Positions 9,188-18,744 of a stretch of 64,000 nucleotides of DNA are shown piece after piece. The notes beneath the pieces are model-generated. The model searched no databases. It worked only from the letters and a program-made list of their open reading frames with translations, and was not told the origin of the DNA. The position numbers and the translations under genes are program-made. How positions within the stretch are numbered: the first letter of the stretch is position 1; each line of letters begins with the position of its first letter. The stretch comes from Variovorax sp. IB41 (GTDB lineage Bacteria > Pseudomonadota > Gammaproteobacteria > Burkholderiales > Burkholderiaceae_C): assembly GCF_016405905.1 (NCBI RefSeq), contig NZ_JAEFCB010000001.1:434001-498000 (forward strand), written 5' to 3'.

Positions 9188-10399
9188 ATGAATCCCTTGC
9201 TTTCCAGGTTGCAGCCGTACCCCTTCGAGCGGCTGAAGCAACTGTTCGCGGGCGTCACGCCCCATCCCGAATACGCACCCATCAGCCTGGGCATCGGCGA
9301 ACCCAAGCACGCCACGCCGGCCTTCATCAAGGAAGCGCTGAGCGCCAGCCTCGGCGCGCTGGCCGCCTACCCCGCCACCGCCGGCGACCTGAAACTGCGC
9401 ACCGCCTTCACCGACTGGCTCCAGACCCGGTACAGCCTTGCGCTCGATCCGGCCTCGCAGGTGCTGCCGGTCAACGGCTCGCGCGAGGCGCTGTTCTCGC
9501 TGGCGCAGACGGTGATCGACGCGACCGTTTCGCCGCAGCCGGTGGTGCTGTCGCCCAATCCGTTCTATCAAATCTACGAGGGCGCGGCCCTGCTCTCGGG
9601 CGCCGAGCCGTACTACGTGCCGAGCGTGCCGTCGCGCAATTTCGCAGTCGACTGGGACAGCGTGCCCGATGACATCTGGGCCCGCACCCAGCTGGTGTTC
9701 GTCTGCTCCCCGGGCAACCCGACCGGCGCTGTGATGGCGCTCGACGAATGGCAGAAGCTCTTCGCGCTGTCGGACCGCCACGGCTTCGTGATCGCGGCGG
9801 ACGAGTGCTACAGCGAGATCTACTTCCGCGACGAGCCGCCGCTCAGCGGCCTCGAAGCGTGCGTGAAGCTCGGCCGGCCCGACTTCAAGAATTTGATCGC
9901 CCTCACCTCGCTGTCCAAGCGCAGCAACGTGCCGGGCCTGCGCAGCGGCTTCGTGGCGGGCGACGCGGCCATCATCAAGAAGTTCTTGCTCTACCGCACC
10001 TACCACGGCAGCGCCATGAGCGGCACCGTGGCGGCCGCCAGCATCGCGGCCTGGGGCGACGAGGCGCACGTGGTGGAGAACCGCGCCAAGTACCGCGCCA
10101 AGTTCGCCGCGGTCACGCCGCTGCTCGAACCGGTGCTCGACGTGCGCTTGCCCGACGCGAGTTTCTACCTCTGGGCGGGCGTGCCCGAAGTGTGGGCTGG
10201 CGACGACGAAGCCTTCGCCCGCGCGCTCTACGCTCAATACAATGTCACGGTTCTGCCGGGGAGCTATCTGGCGCGCAACACGGCCCACAGCGCCAACCCC
10301 GGCCGGGGCCGCATCCGCATGGCCCTGGTGGCCGAAACGGCCGAGTGCGTGGAAGCCGCCGAACGCATCGTCCGCTTCGTGCGAGACGGCCGGCGCTGA
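9188..10399 (+). CDS. dapC: succinyldiaminopimelate transaminase
   Basis: A 403-residue class I/II PLP aminotransferase. Motifs are LGIGEPKHATP near the N-terminus, the substrate/PLP region CSPGNPTG, the aspartate stretch ADECYSEIYF and the PLP lysine in SLSKRSNVPGLRSGF. The dapC role (N-succinyl-2-amino-6-oxopimelate plus glutamate to succinyl-DAP) is inferred from the match to beta-proteobacterial DapC and from the neighbours dapD and dapE. ATG at 9188 gives MNPLLSRLQPYPFERL, the family's usual beginning. Confidence 0.92.
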   Translation: MNPLLSRLQPYPFERLKQLFAGVTPHPEYAPISLGIGEPKHATPAFIKEALSASLGALAAYPATAGDLKLRTAFTDWLQTRYSLALDPASQVLPVNGSREALFSLAQTVIDATVSPQPVVLSPNPFYQIYEGAALLSGAEPYYVPSVPSRNFAVDWDSVPDDIWARTQLVFVCSPGNPTGAVMALDEWQKLFALSDRHGFVIAADECYSEIYFRDEPPLSGLEACVKLGRPDFKNLIALTSLSKRSNVPGLRSGFVAGDAAIIKKFLLYRTYHGSAMSGTVAAASIAAWGDEAHVVENRAKYRAKFAAVTPLLEPVLDVRLPDASFYLWAGVPEVWAGDDEAFARALYAQYNVTVLPGSYLARNTAHSANPGRGRIRMALVAETAECVEAAERIVRFVRDGRR

Positions 10400-10465
10400 C
10401 GCTCTGCTTCCCAAAGCTTTTTCCAAGGCTCCCCTGGCCCCGATTTTTCACCCGAGACTCTCTCC

Positions 10466-11299
10466 ATGACCCAGCAACTGCAACAAATCATCGACGCCGC
10501 GTGGGAAGACCGCGCCAACATCTCGTCCTCCGCCGCCTCCGCCGAAGTGCGCGACGCCGTGGAGCACGTGATCACCGAGCTCAACAACGGCAAGCTGCGC
10601 GTGGCCACCCGCGAAAGCGTCGGCAAGTGGACGGTGCACCAGTGGATCAAGAAGGCCGTGCTGCTGTCGTTCCGCCTGAAGGACAACGAGCAGATGCAGG
10701 CCGGCTCGCTCGGCTTCTACGACAAGGTGCCCACCAAGTTCTCGCACCTGTCGGCCGGCGAGCTGAAGGAATCGGGCGTGCGCATCGTGCCGCCGGCCGT
10801 GGCCCGCCGCGGCAGCTACATCGCCAAGGGCGCGATCCTCATGCCCTCCTACGTGAACATCGGCGCCTACGTGGGCGAAGGCACCATGGTCGACACCTGG
10901 GCCACTGTGGGTTCCTGCGCGCAGATCGGTGCCAACGTGCACCTGTCGGGCGGCGTGGGCATCGGCGGCGTGCTCGAGCCGCTGCAGGCCGGCCCGACCA
11001 TCATCGAAGACAACTGCTTCATCGGCGCGCGCTCCGAAGTGGTCGAAGGCGTGGTGATCGAAGAAAACTCCGTGCTCGGCATGGGCGTGTACATCGGCCA
11101 GAGCACCCCCATCTTCAACCGCGACACCGGCGAGACTTCCTTCGGCCGCGTGCCCTCGGGCAGCGTGGTCATCAGCGGCAACCTGCCCAAGAAGACCAAG
11201 TCGGGCCAGGACTACAGCACCTACGCCGCGATCATCGTGAAGACGGTCGATGCGCAGACGCGCTCCAAGACCAGCCTGAACGACCTGCTGCGCGACTGA
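10466..11299 (+). CDS. dapD: 2,3,4,5-tetrahydropyridine-2,6-dicarboxylate N-succinyltransferase
   Basis: A 277-residue DapD, the cytoplasmic trimer that adds succinyl from succinyl-CoA to tetrahydrodipicolinate in lysine and peptidoglycan DAP synthesis. It shows the helical N-terminus with [16 protein letters not shown], then the left-handed beta-helix of hexapeptide repeats (from about residue 110: [20 protein letters not shown]) and the conserved [11 protein letters not shown] loop. Length equals that of the family. It lies 66 bases after dapC in the same direction. Confidence 0.96.
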   Translation: MTQQLQQIIDAAWEDRANISSSAASAEVRDAVEHVITELNNGKLRVATRESVGKWTVHQWIKKAVLLSFRLKDNEQMQAGSLGFYDKVPTKFSHLSAGELKESGVRIVPPAVARRGSYIAKGAILMPSYVNIGAYVGEGTMVDTWATVGSCAQIGANVHLSGGVGIGGVLEPLQAGPTIIEDNCFIGARSEVVEGVVIEENSVLGMGVYIGQSTPIFNRDTGETSFGRVPSGSVVISGNLPKKTKSGQDYSTYAAIIVKTVDAQTRSKTSLNDLLRD

Positions 11300-11351
11300 T
11301 CCCCTTTGCTTTTGTCCCGTTAGAAAACAACAGACCCGAGGAGAGAGACCG

Positions 11352-12500
11352 ATGAACATGATGGAGCGAATTCTTCGTTTGATGGCCGAGCGCAAGGCCT
11401 CCGACATCTACCTCTCGGCTCACTCCCCGGTGATGATCCGCATCAACGGCATCTGCGTGCCGATCAATGCGCAGGTGCTGCCCGCGACGGCGCCGCTCGC
11501 GCTGCTGTCCGAGGTGGTGCCCGAAGCCCGCATCCAGGAGCTGGAGAACACGGGCGAACTGAACATGGCCGTCGCCCTGGAAGGCGCCGGCAACTACCGC
11601 ATCAGCGCCATGCGCCAGCGCGGCACGTATGCGGTGGTGGTGCGGCACATCGCCTCGGTCATTCCGAGCTTTGCCGACCTGAACCTGCCCGACATCCTGA
11701 AGACGCTGATCATGGACAAGCGCGGGCTGATCCTGATGGTCGGCGCGACCGGCGCGGGCAAGACCACCACCCTGGCCTCGATGCTGGACTACCGCAACGA
11801 GAACGCCAGCGGCCACATCCTCACGGTGGAAGAGCCGATCGAGTTCACCTACACCAACAAGAAGTCGCTGGTGAACCAGCGCGACGTGGGCAGCGACACC
11901 ACTTCGCTGCACATTGCCCTGAAGAACGCGCTGCGCCAGGCGCCGGACGTGATCCAGATCGGCGAAATCCGCGACCGCGAGACCATGACGGCCGCCATCG
12001 CCTACGCGCAGTCGGGGCACCTGTGCGTGGCCACGCTGCACGCCAACAACAGCTACCGCGCGCTGAACCGCATCCTGAGCTTCTTCCCGGTGGAAGTGCG
12101 CCCCACGCTGCTGGGCGACCTGGGCGGCGCGCTGCGCGCCATCGTGTCGCAGCGGCTCCTGCGCACGCCGGCCGGCGCGCGCGTGCCGGCGCTGGAAGTC
12201 ATGCTGAACACCGCGCTCGTGGCCGACCTGATCGAAAAGGGCGACTTCTCCGCCGTCAAGGAGGCCATGCAGCAGTCGATGGCCGAAGGCTCGCAGACCT
12301 TCGAGGAAGACATCGCCCGCCTCATCACCGAGGAGCGCGTGACGCGCGAAGAGGGCCTGGCCCACTCCGATTCGCCCACCAACCTGCTGTGGCGCCTGCA
12401 GAACCGCGCTGCGCCGAAGCAGCAAGTCGACGACCGCAATCTCACCGATCAGGTCGACGAACCCACCTTTACCGACATCACGCTAGACGTGAAGTTCTGA
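11352..12500 (+). CDS. pilU: type IV pilus twitching-motility ATPase PilU
   Basis: A 382-residue PilT/PilU-class secretion ATPase that powers pilus retraction at the inner membrane together with PilT. Motifs in order: [20 protein letters not shown], Walker [11 protein letters not shown], Asp box VEEPIEF, Walker B region [13 protein letters not shown] and the His box [12 protein letters not shown]. The length and the C-terminal extension after LLWRLQN fit PilU better than PilT. A gaggagagagaccg ribosome site precedes ATG 11352. In many Comamonadaceae pilU sits between dapD and dapE as here. Confidence 0.93.
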   Translation: MNMMERILRLMAERKASDIYLSAHSPVMIRINGICVPINAQVLPATAPLALLSEVVPEARIQELENTGELNMAVALEGAGNYRISAMRQRGTYAVVVRHIASVIPSFADLNLPDILKTLIMDKRGLILMVGATGAGKTTTLASMLDYRNENASGHILTVEEPIEFTYTNKKSLVNQRDVGSDTTSLHIALKNALRQAPDVIQIGEIRDRETMTAAIAYAQSGHLCVATLHANNSYRALNRILSFFPVEVRPTLLGDLGGALRAIVSQRLLRTPAGARVPALEVMLNTALVADLIEKGDFSAVKEAMQQSMAEGSQTFEEDIARLITEERVTREEGLAHSDSPTNLLWRLQNRAAPKQQVDDRNLTDQVDEPTFTDITLDVKF

Positions 12501-12516
12501 ACGAACCTTTCCCCCG

Positions 12517-13692
12517 ATGTCCCGCACGCTCCAGCTCGCCGAACAACTCATCTCGCGCCCCTCGGTCACCCCTGACGACGCGGGCTGCCAACAGATCCTC
12601 GGCGAACGGCTGGCGCAACTGGGCTTCGCGCTCGAAACCATCGAGAGCGGGCCGGCCGACTTTCGCGTGACCAACCTCTGGGCGGTGCGCCGACCGGCGA
12701 ACGTCACGGGCAGCAAGACGCTGGCGTTTGCCGGCCACACCGACGTGGTGCCCACGGGCCCCGTCGAGCAATGGACCAGCCACCCGTTCACGCCCACGCA
12801 CCGCGACGGCAAGCTGTACGGCCGCGGCGCCTGCGACATGAAGACCTCGGTGGCCGCGTTCGTCGTGTCCATCGAGGAATTCCTGCAGAACACACCGGAC
12901 CCGAAGCTCACGCTGGCCCTGCTGCTCACGAGCGATGAAGAAGGCCCGGGCGTGGACGGCACCGTCATCGTCTGCAATGCGCTGGCCGCGCGCGGCGAGG
13001 TCATCGACTACTGCATCGTCGGCGAGCCGACGGCCGTGGAGCGCTGCGGCGACATGATCAAGAACGGCCGCCGCGGCACCATGAGCGGCAAGCTCACGGT
13101 CAAGGGCGTGCAGGGGCACATCGCCTACCCGCACCTGGCGAAGAACCCCGTGCATTCGGTGGCGCCCGCGCTGGCCGAACTCGTGGCGATCAACACCGCG
13201 GGCGGCTGGGATGCTGGCAACGACTATTTCCAGCCGACCAGCTGGCAGATCAGCAATTTCCATTCGGGCACGGGCGCGAGCAACGTGATCCCGGGCAGTG
13301 CGGTGATCGACTTCAACTTCCGCTTCTCGACCGAGTCGACGCCCGAATCGCTGCAGCGGCGCGTGCGCGCGGTGCTCGATGCGCATGGCGTGGACTACGC
13401 GCTCGCGTGGACGGTCGGCGGCCTGCCCTTCTTGACCACGCCCGGCGAACTCGTCACCGCGGTGCAGGCGGCCATTGCCGACGAGACCGGCATCGCGACC
13501 GAACTCTCGACCAGCGGCGGCACGAGCGATGCGCGCTTCATCGCCAAGATCTGCAAGCAGGTGGTCGAGCTCGGCCCGGTCAACGCCAGCATCCACAAGA
13601 TCGACGAGCACATCGAGGTGGCCGAGATCGAGACGCTGAAGAACATCTACCGGCGCACGCTCGAGACGCTCGAAGCCTCGCTCGCAAGATGA
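12517..13692 (+). CDS. dapE: succinyl-diaminopimelate desuccinylase
   Basis: A 391-residue M20-family zinc hydrolase that releases succinate from N-succinyl-LL-DAP. Metal and catalytic motifs are present: [33 protein letters not shown] with the paired glutamates, GEPTAVE, and the C-terminal NASIHKIDE histidine. The last four bases overlap the prmB start (ATGA at 13689), indicating translational coupling. All three late DAP-pathway genes dapC, dapD and dapE are therefore within 4.5 kb. Confidence 0.95.
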   Translation: MSRTLQLAEQLISRPSVTPDDAGCQQILGERLAQLGFALETIESGPADFRVTNLWAVRRPANVTGSKTLAFAGHTDVVPTGPVEQWTSHPFTPTHRDGKLYGRGACDMKTSVAAFVVSIEEFLQNTPDPKLTLALLLTSDEEGPGVDGTVIVCNALAARGEVIDYCIVGEPTAVERCGDMIKNGRRGTMSGKLTVKGVQGHIAYPHLAKNPVHSVAPALAELVAINTAGGWDAGNDYFQPTSWQISNFHSGTGASNVIPGSAVIDFNFRFSTESTPESLQRRVRAVLDAHGVDYALAWTVGGLPFLTTPGELVTAVQAAIADETGIATELSTSGGTSDARFIAKICKQVVELGPVNASIHKIDEHIEVAEIETLKNIYRRTLETLEASLAR

Positions 13693-14570
13693 GCACCGTC
13701 ATCGAACTCATCGAGGCCGGCGCCAAGCGGCTGGAAGAAGCCGGCGTCGCCTTCGGGCACGGCACGGCCAATGCCTTCGACGAAGCCGCGTGGCTGGTGC
13801 TGTGGCGCCTGAAGCTGCCGCTGGACGACATCGACGCGGTGGCCGACACGACTGTTTCGCCGGCCGACGCCGGCAAGGTCGCGGCGCTGCTGGACGAACG
13901 CATCGCCACGCGCAAGCCCGCCGCCTACCTCACGAAAGAAGCCTGGCTGCAGGGCGTGCCCTTCTACGTGGACGAGCGCGCCATCGTGCCGCGCAGTTTC
14001 ATCGCGGAGCTGATCGCCGACGGCAGCATCGACTACTGGCTCGGCGTGCACACCGAGCGCGTGCTCGACCTGTGCACCGGCAACGGCAGCCTGGCGGTGC
14101 TCGCGGCGCTGACGTACCCGGACGTGACGGTGGATGCGGCCGACCTCTCGGTCGAGGCGCTCGAAGTCGCGGCAATCAATGTCACCCGGCACGAACTCGA
14201 TGCGCGCGTGAAGCTGGTCGAGTCCGATGGACTGGCCAACCTGCCCGGCCCCTACGACCTGGTGCTGTGCAACCCGCCCTACGTGAACAGCGCCAGCATG
14301 GCCGCCCTGCCCGCCGAGTACCGGGCCGAGCCTGAACTCGCGCTGGCCGGTGGCGCGGACGGCATGGATTTCATCCGCCAGCTGTTCACCGACGCGCCCT
14401 CGCGCATGAGCGACGAGGCGGTGCTGGTGCTGGAAATCGGCAACGAGCGCGACTACTTCGAGGCGGCATTCCCGCAGCTGGAGGTGGTGTGGCTCGAAAC
14501 GTCGGCGGGCGAGGACCAGGTCCTGCTCGTGACCCGCACCGCCTTGCTGGCCGGTGCCGGCGCGCGTTAG
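13689..14570 (+). CDS. prmB: 50S ribosomal protein L3 N(5)-glutamine methyltransferase
   Basis: A 293-residue SAM-dependent methyltransferase of the HemK/PrmA-C class. It has the PrmB-type N-terminus ([20 protein letters not shown]), the SAM-binding loop [13 protein letters not shown] and the catalytic NPPY (LVLCNPPYV) that holds the glutamine amide. PrmB methylates Gln150 of ribosomal protein L3. Assignment to PrmB rather than PrmC rests on the FGHGT N-terminal motif. It is translated from an ATG overlapping the dapE stop. Confidence 0.92.
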   Translation: MSTVIELIEAGAKRLEEAGVAFGHGTANAFDEAAWLVLWRLKLPLDDIDAVADTTVSPADAGKVAALLDERIATRKPAAYLTKEAWLQGVPFYVDERAIVPRSFIAELIADGSIDYWLGVHTERVLDLCTGNGSLAVLAALTYPDVTVDAADLSVEALEVAAINVTRHELDARVKLVESDGLANLPGPYDLVLCNPPYVNSASMAALPAEYRAEPELALAGGADGMDFIRQLFTDAPSRMSDEAVLVLEIGNERDYFEAAFPQLEVVWLETSAGEDQVLLVTRTALLAGAGAR

Positions 14571-14711
14571 CTGCGCCCGCCCCAGCCCCTTTTTTCACCG
14601 TTTTTCGCAGCCCGGCTGCGCTCCCCTTGACCGGGTAATGCCCCTCTTTTGCCCCCTCGCGCCAGGCCGCCCGGGGCCGGACGGGATAATCGCCCCTACG
14701 GTTCCTATTTC

Positions 14712-16700
14712 ATGATTACTCTCAAAAACGTCATTCTTCGCCGCAGCGCCAAGAAACTTCTCGACGGCGCCACCGTCAACCTCAACCCCGGCGAAAAGGT
14801 CGGACTCGTGGGGCGCAACGGTGCCGGCAAGTCGTCGCTGTTCGCGCTGTTCAACGGCTCGCTGCACGAAGACGGCGGCGATTTCTACGTGCCCAAGCAG
14901 TGGCGCATGGCCCAGGTGGCGCAGGACATGCCCGAGACCGACGAATCGGCCACTGAATTCGTGGTCGGCGGCGACACCCGCCTGACGGAGCTGCGCGCCA
15001 CGCTGGCCGCCATCGAGGCCGCCTACGAAGCCAATCCCGACGACGCCGACATCGGCATGGAACTGGCGCACGCCTACACCGACCTGGCCGATGCCGGCGA
15101 GCACGACGCCGTGCCGCGCGCGCAGGCGCTGATCCTCGGGCTGGGCTTCAAGTCGCACGAGCTCGAGGGCGCCGTCAACAGCTTCTCGGGCGGCTGGCGC
15201 ATGCGCCTGCAACTGGCCCGCGCGCTGATGTGCCCGAGCGACCTGCTGCTGCTGGACGAGCCCACCAATCACCTGGACCTGGACGCGCTCGTGTGGCTCG
15301 AAGCCTGGCTGCAGAAGTACGCCGGCACCATGATCGTCATCAGCCACGACCGCGAGTTTCTCGACGCCGTGACCGACGTGACCCTGCACATCGCCAACGC
15401 CCAGCTCACGCGCTACGGCGGCAACTACAGCGCCTTCGAAACGCTGCGCGCCGAGCAGATGGCGCTGCAGCAGACGGCCTTCAGCAAGCAGCAGGACAAG
15501 ATCGCCCACCTGCAGAAATTCATCGACCGCTTCAAGGCCAAGGCCAGCAAGGCCAAGCAGGCGCAAAGCCGCGTGAAGGCGCTCGAGCGCATGGAAAAGG
15601 TGGCGCCGCTGCTGGCCGAAGCCGATTTCACCTTCGAGTTCAAGGAGCCGGGAAACATTCCTAACCCGATGCTCTCGATCAGCAATGCGAGCTTCGGCTA
15701 CGAGATCGAGGACGAAGCGCCCAAGACCATCCTGCGCGGCGTGAGCCGCTCGGTGCTGGCGGGCCAGCGCATCGGCATCCTGGGCGCCAACGGCCAGGGC
15801 AAGTCGACGCTGGTGAAGACCATCGCGCGCGAAATGGGCGCGCTGGCCGGCGAAGTCACCGAAGGCAAGGGCCTGAACATCGGCTACTTCGCGCAGCAGG
15901 AATTGGACGTGCTGCGCCCGCAGGACAACCCGCTCGAGCACATGGTGCGCATGGCCCGCGAACTGGGCAGCGCCGTGAAGGAAAGCACCGGCGAGCAGGC
16001 GCTGCGCGGGTTCCTGGGCAGCTTCAATTTCAGCGGCGACATGGTCAAGCAGCCCGTGGGCACCATGAGCGGCGGCGAAAAGGCCCGCCTCGTGCTCGCG
16101 ATGATGGTCTGGCAGCGCCCCAACCTCCTGCTGCTGGACGAGCCCACCAACCACCTGGACCTGGCCACCCGAGAGGCCCTGGCCGTGGCGCTCAACGAGT
16201 TCGAAGGCACGCTGATGCTGGTGAGCCACGACCGCGCGCTCCTGCGCTCGGTGTGCGACGAGTTCTGGCTCGTGGGCCGCGGCGTCGTCACCGACTTCGA
16301 CGGCGACCTGGACGACTACCAGCGCTACCTGCTGGACGAAGCCAAGCGCCTGCGCGAAGAGGCCAAGATCGCGGTGCGCGAGGCCGAAAGCGCCGTGGTG
16401 GCCGCGGCAGCGGCTGCGGCGCCGGCCAAGTCCAAGGCCCAGAACACCCAGAATGCCCAGGACCGCCAGCAGCGCAGCGACCAGGCCAAGCCGATCAAGC
16501 GCGAAATCGCCCAGATCGACGAGCGCCTGGCTGCCGCCGGCACGGAGCGCACCGCACTCGAAGCGCGCCTGGCGCAACCCCTTTCGTCCGCCGAGATCGC
16601 CGATGCGGGCAAGCGGCTGAAGGCGCTGAACGACGAAATCGCCAAGCTCGAGGAGCGCTGGCTGGCCCTTTCGGACCAGCTGGAGGCCCTGGCCGCCTGA
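14712..16700 (+). CDS. ABC-F family ATPase (YheS-like)
   Basis: A 662-residue soluble ABC-F protein with two nucleotide-binding domains: Walker A GRNGAGKSS and GANGQGKST, signatures SFSGGW and MSGGEKAR, and two LLLLDEPTNHLD Walker B segments. The interdomain linker contains the charged helix typical of the family, and a C-terminal coiled coil begins near residue 560 after an Ala-rich stretch. ABC-F proteins act on the ribosome rather than in membranes. The layout is that of YheS/Uup-type housekeeping members; antibiotic resistance is not implied. ATG 14712 gives MITLKNVILRRSAKKLLDG; the in-frame extension upstream is arginine/proline noise. Confidence 0.93.
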   Translation: MITLKNVILRRSAKKLLDGATVNLNPGEKVGLVGRNGAGKSSLFALFNGSLHEDGGDFYVPKQWRMAQVAQDMPETDESATEFVVGGDTRLTELRATLAAIEAAYEANPDDADIGMELAHAYTDLADAGEHDAVPRAQALILGLGFKSHELEGAVNSFSGGWRMRLQLARALMCPSDLLLLDEPTNHLDLDALVWLEAWLQKYAGTMIVISHDREFLDAVTDVTLHIANAQLTRYGGNYSAFETLRAEQMALQQTAFSKQQDKIAHLQKFIDRFKAKASKAKQAQSRVKALERMEKVAPLLAEADFTFEFKEPGNIPNPMLSISNASFGYEIEDEAPKTILRGVSRSVLAGQRIGILGANGQGKSTLVKTIAREMGALAGEVTEGKGLNIGYFAQQELDVLRPQDNPLEHMVRMARELGSAVKESTGEQALRGFLGSFNFSGDMVKQPVGTMSGGEKARLVLAMMVWQRPNLLLLDEPTNHLDLATREALAVALNEFEGTLMLVSHDRALLRSVCDEFWLVGRGVVTDFDGDLDDYQRYLLDEAKRLREEAKIAVREAESAVVAAAAAAAPAKSKAQNTQNAQDRQQRSDQAKPIKREIAQIDERLAAAGTERTALEARLAQPLSSAEIADAGKRLKALNDEIAKLEERWLALSDQLEALAA

Positions 16701-16741
16701 TCCCCATCTGACCCACCGGTCCCACCAAGAAGACACGCCGC

Positions 16742-17251
16742 ATGCCGTCCGCGATCGAACTGGCCCATGGTGACGAAAAACTCATCGCGGCCATCCACCG
16801 CAGCCGGCGGCTGATCGGCCGCAAGGCCCTGATGGCGGCGGCGGCCAGCGCGATCCCGCTGCCGGGCATCGACTGGGCGGCCGACGCGGCGCTGCTCTCG
16901 CGGCTGGTGCCGCAGATCAGCGCCGAATTCGGGCTCTCGGTCACCCAGGTCGAAAAGCTCGCGCCGCACCAGCGCGAGCGCATCCAGAAAGCCGCGACCA
17001 CCGTGGGCGCGCTGCTGGTCGGGCGCCTCGTCACGCGCGACCTGCTCATCAGGCTGGCCAAGCATGCCGGCGTGCGCCTGACGGCCAAGCAGGCCACCAA
17101 GTACGTGCCGATCGCGGGGCAGATCGTCTCCGCGGCGCTCGGCTACGCAGCCCTGCGCGCCCTCGGCGAGCAGCACATCAAGGACTGCGTGCGCGTCAGC
17201 GCCACACTCGGTCTAGAGCCTCCCGCACCGCACGTTCCCGTCGGCGCGTAG
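16742..17251 (+). CDS. DUF697-like small membrane-associated protein
   Basis: A 169-residue protein with a central pattern resembling DUF697: an amphipathic N-terminal helix, a PLPGIDWAADAALLSRLVPQ segment, then two Gly/Ala-rich hydrophobic stretches (TTVGALLVGRLVT and YVPIAGQIVSAALGYAALRAL). Family members are membrane-associated and of unknown function. An aagaagacacgc leader precedes ATG 16742, 41 bases after the ABC-F gene, so it may be co-transcribed with it. Its 3' end overlaps the convergent gene at 17196 by 56 bases. Confidence 0.65.
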   Translation: MPSAIELAHGDEKLIAAIHRSRRLIGRKALMAAAASAIPLPGIDWAADAALLSRLVPQISAEFGLSVTQVEKLAPHQRERIQKAATTVGALLVGRLVTRDLLIRLAKHAGVRLTAKQATKYVPIAGQIVSAALGYAALRALGEQHIKDCVRVSATLGLEPPAPHVPVGA

Positions 17252-17429
17252 CGCCGTCGAACAGCACGCACGCGACCCAGGCGGCCCCGGCGAGGCCGAA
17301 CACCGCCATGCCGATGAGGGACGGATCGCCCGTCAGCGCTCCGCAGAGCAGCGCTGCGAGGGACAGCAGCACCAGCAGCGCGCACAGCGCGCGGTCGAGC
17401 CAGAAGCCCGATGACGCAGAACGGCGCAC
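17196..17429 (-). CDS. small two-helix membrane protein
   Basis: A 77-residue protein with two hydrophobic segments (RALCALLVLLSLAALLCGAL and LIGMAVFGLAGAAWVACVLF) and a basic C-terminal tail (RRRERAVREALDRVWR). I do not recognise a family. It overlaps the 3' end of the DUF697-like gene on the other strand and lies 4 bases downstream of the HTH gene at 17433, so it would be read in the same transcript. Coding status is moderately supported by the clean membrane topology. Confidence 0.5.
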   Translation of the reverse strand: MRRSASSGFWLDRALCALLVLLSLAALLCGALTGDPSLIGMAVFGLAGAAWVACVLFDGATRRRERAVREALDRVWR

Positions 17430-17432
17430 CGC

Positions 17433-17672
17433 TCAGTCATGGATGCGGGGCCAATGGAAGGCGGTCGGCACCGGCGCTGGCGCGGCCGCTTGCACCTTGA
17501 TCTGCTGCTCGTAGGCCGTCAGCAGCGCCACGTAGTGCCGCGACATGACGTCGCGCACTCGCCCCAGGCCGATCTTGCTGACGGTGGGTTGTGGAATTCC
17601 AGTTCTTTCCTGAATCTGCTTTTGCGTCAGGCCCATGGCCCTGAGCGCCAGCACCAACTCGCGTGGCTTCAT
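17433..17672 (-). CDS. Cro-like helix-turn-helix protein
   Basis: A 79-residue HTH protein. The helix-turn-helix reads LTQKQIQERTGIPQPTVSKI, and a short C-terminal Ala/Pro tail follows. ATG at 17672 is preferred because gggag lies five bases before it on the minus strand; an upstream reading starting MNIIVRLK would run through the operator region. It faces the S24 repressor gene at 17736 across a 63-base AT-rich spacer, the layout of a lambda-type cro/cI switch. Likely role: antagonist or partner of that repressor. No other phage genes are adjacent. Confidence 0.75.
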   Translation of the reverse strand: MKPRELVLALRAMGLTQKQIQERTGIPQPTVSKIGLGRVRDVMSRHYVALLTAYEQQIKVQAAAPAPVPTAFHWPRIHD

Positions 17673-17735
17673 AAAAACTCCCATTTTTATATTTTTCAGT
17701 CTAACTATAATATTCATAGCAGCTTAAATATCGTC
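17673..17735. promoter_or_regulatory. divergent AT-rich promoter/operator of the Cro/CI pair
   Basis: The 63-base spacer is strikingly AT-rich against its GC-rich surroundings. It contains a perfect -10 hexamer TATAAT at 17706-17711 directed at the repressor gene, with only a weak attttt at the -35 position, and tattat/tatag boxes that could serve the opposite direction. Binding of one or both HTH proteins here is inference from the arrangement. Confidence 0.55.
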
Positions 17736-18446
17736 ATGGACACCATAGCCAAACGAGCGAAGGCGGCACGCCTTTACGCCAACCTCACCCAAAAAGAAGC
17801 CGAAGTCGCCTCCGGCGTGAAACAAGGGAGCATTTCGAAGATCGAGCGCGGCGCAACCTTGCGCACGATCGGCCTGCTCGCGCTGGCGCGCATCTACCGC
17901 GCCGACGTGAACTGGCTCGACAGCGGCGACGGCCCGGCGCCCTGGGACCCGATCCAGATCCGCAAGGCGCAGCACTACGCCAACGAGCCCGCGGCCATCT
18001 ACCGGGTCGTGCGCGTGCCGCCGGAACTGCCGTGCTTTGCGCCCGGCACGCCCGACACGGTGCCGCTGATTTCCTGGTTCCAGGCCGCCAGCTGGGAAAG
18101 CGCCGGCAAGCAAAGCGCCGATCGCTGGATTCCCTGCATCGCCCACCATGCCCCCGACAAGACCTATGCACTGCGGGTGGAAGGCGACAGCATGGCCGCG
18201 GCGAGCGGCGAGTTGAAGAGCTATCCGGAAGGCTCGATCATCTTTGTCGACACCAACCTCAAGACCCCCGACGAAGGCGAGCGCGTGGTCGCCCTGCTCA
18301 CCGAGAGCAACAAGCTCACGTTCAAGGAATTCAAAGAGCAGGACGGCCCGCGCTGGCTGCTGCCGCTGAACCCGAAGCACGAGCCGATCCGCGCGCCGTT
18401 CGTCGTGCTCGGCACCGTCATCGGCAAGTGGGAAGACGAGGACTGA
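17736..18446 (+). CDS. LexA/CI-like repressor with S24 peptidase domain
   Basis: A 236-residue phage-type repressor. The N-terminal XRE HTH reads LTQKEAEVASGVKQGSISKI. The C-terminal S24 domain carries the catalytic serine in RVEGDSMAAA and a candidate lysine in NKLTFKEFKEQ, so RecA-stimulated self-cleavage is plausible. The cleavage site would lie in the linker around residues 85-110, but I cannot identify an Ala-Gly pair with certainty. With the Cro-like gene it forms a complete immunity-switch module, yet the flanks are ordinary chromosome; it is either a prophage relic or a domesticated SOS-responsive regulator. Confidence 0.85.
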   Translation: MDTIAKRAKAARLYANLTQKEAEVASGVKQGSISKIERGATLRTIGLLALARIYRADVNWLDSGDGPAPWDPIQIRKAQHYANEPAAIYRVVRVPPELPCFAPGTPDTVPLISWFQAASWESAGKQSADRWIPCIAHHAPDKTYALRVEGDSMAAASGELKSYPEGSIIFVDTNLKTPDEGERVVALLTESNKLTFKEFKEQDGPRWLLPLNPKHEPIRAPFVVLGTVIGKWEDED

Positions 18447-18577
18447 GTTAGGAGGAAATGAGGGCCGAGGGAGAGCCGAAAGAGGTCAGGTTGCGTACAG
18501 CTTGGCCGCGCATAGTCAGGGCTCTCCCGTGACCTGCAATCCTCTCTGATCCTCCCTCCTCCAGCAGGTCACCTTCC

Positions 18578-18604
18578 AGCCCGCCTCGTGCGGGCTGTTT
18601 TTTT
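18578..18604 (+). terminator. rho-independent terminator after the S24 repressor gene
   Basis: Stem AGCCCG (18578-18583) with CGGGCT (18591-18596), loop cctcgtg, followed by gTTTTTTT at 18597-18604. It is oriented to end transcripts running rightward from the repressor gene, about 130 bases beyond its stop. Confidence 0.85.
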
Positions 18605-18611
18605 AAAAGGC

Positions 18612-18710
18612 TGTTGCTCGCCCCCAGGCTGCGCACACTTCGTGTCGCTTCGCCCACCCCCTACCGGGGGCAACACCTGCGGCCTGGCAAAGCCAGCTCC
18701 GCGGTGTTCG
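18612..18710. repeat. intergenic palindromic repeat of Comamonadaceae type
   Basis: About 100 bases made of nested inverted repeats: CCCCC-tacc-GGGGG (18657-18670), then outer arms AACACC/GGTGTT (18672-18677 and 18703-18708) around CTGGC-aaa-GCCAG (18684-18696). Elements with this wording (cccccaggct...gcggcctggcaaagcc...gcggtgtt) recur between genes in Variovorax and Acidovorax as I remember them; no second copy is visible in this window. Function unknown. Confidence 0.5.
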
Positions 18711-18744
18711 CTGGAATGAGAGAGGACGCCGATACCGCTCGGCC

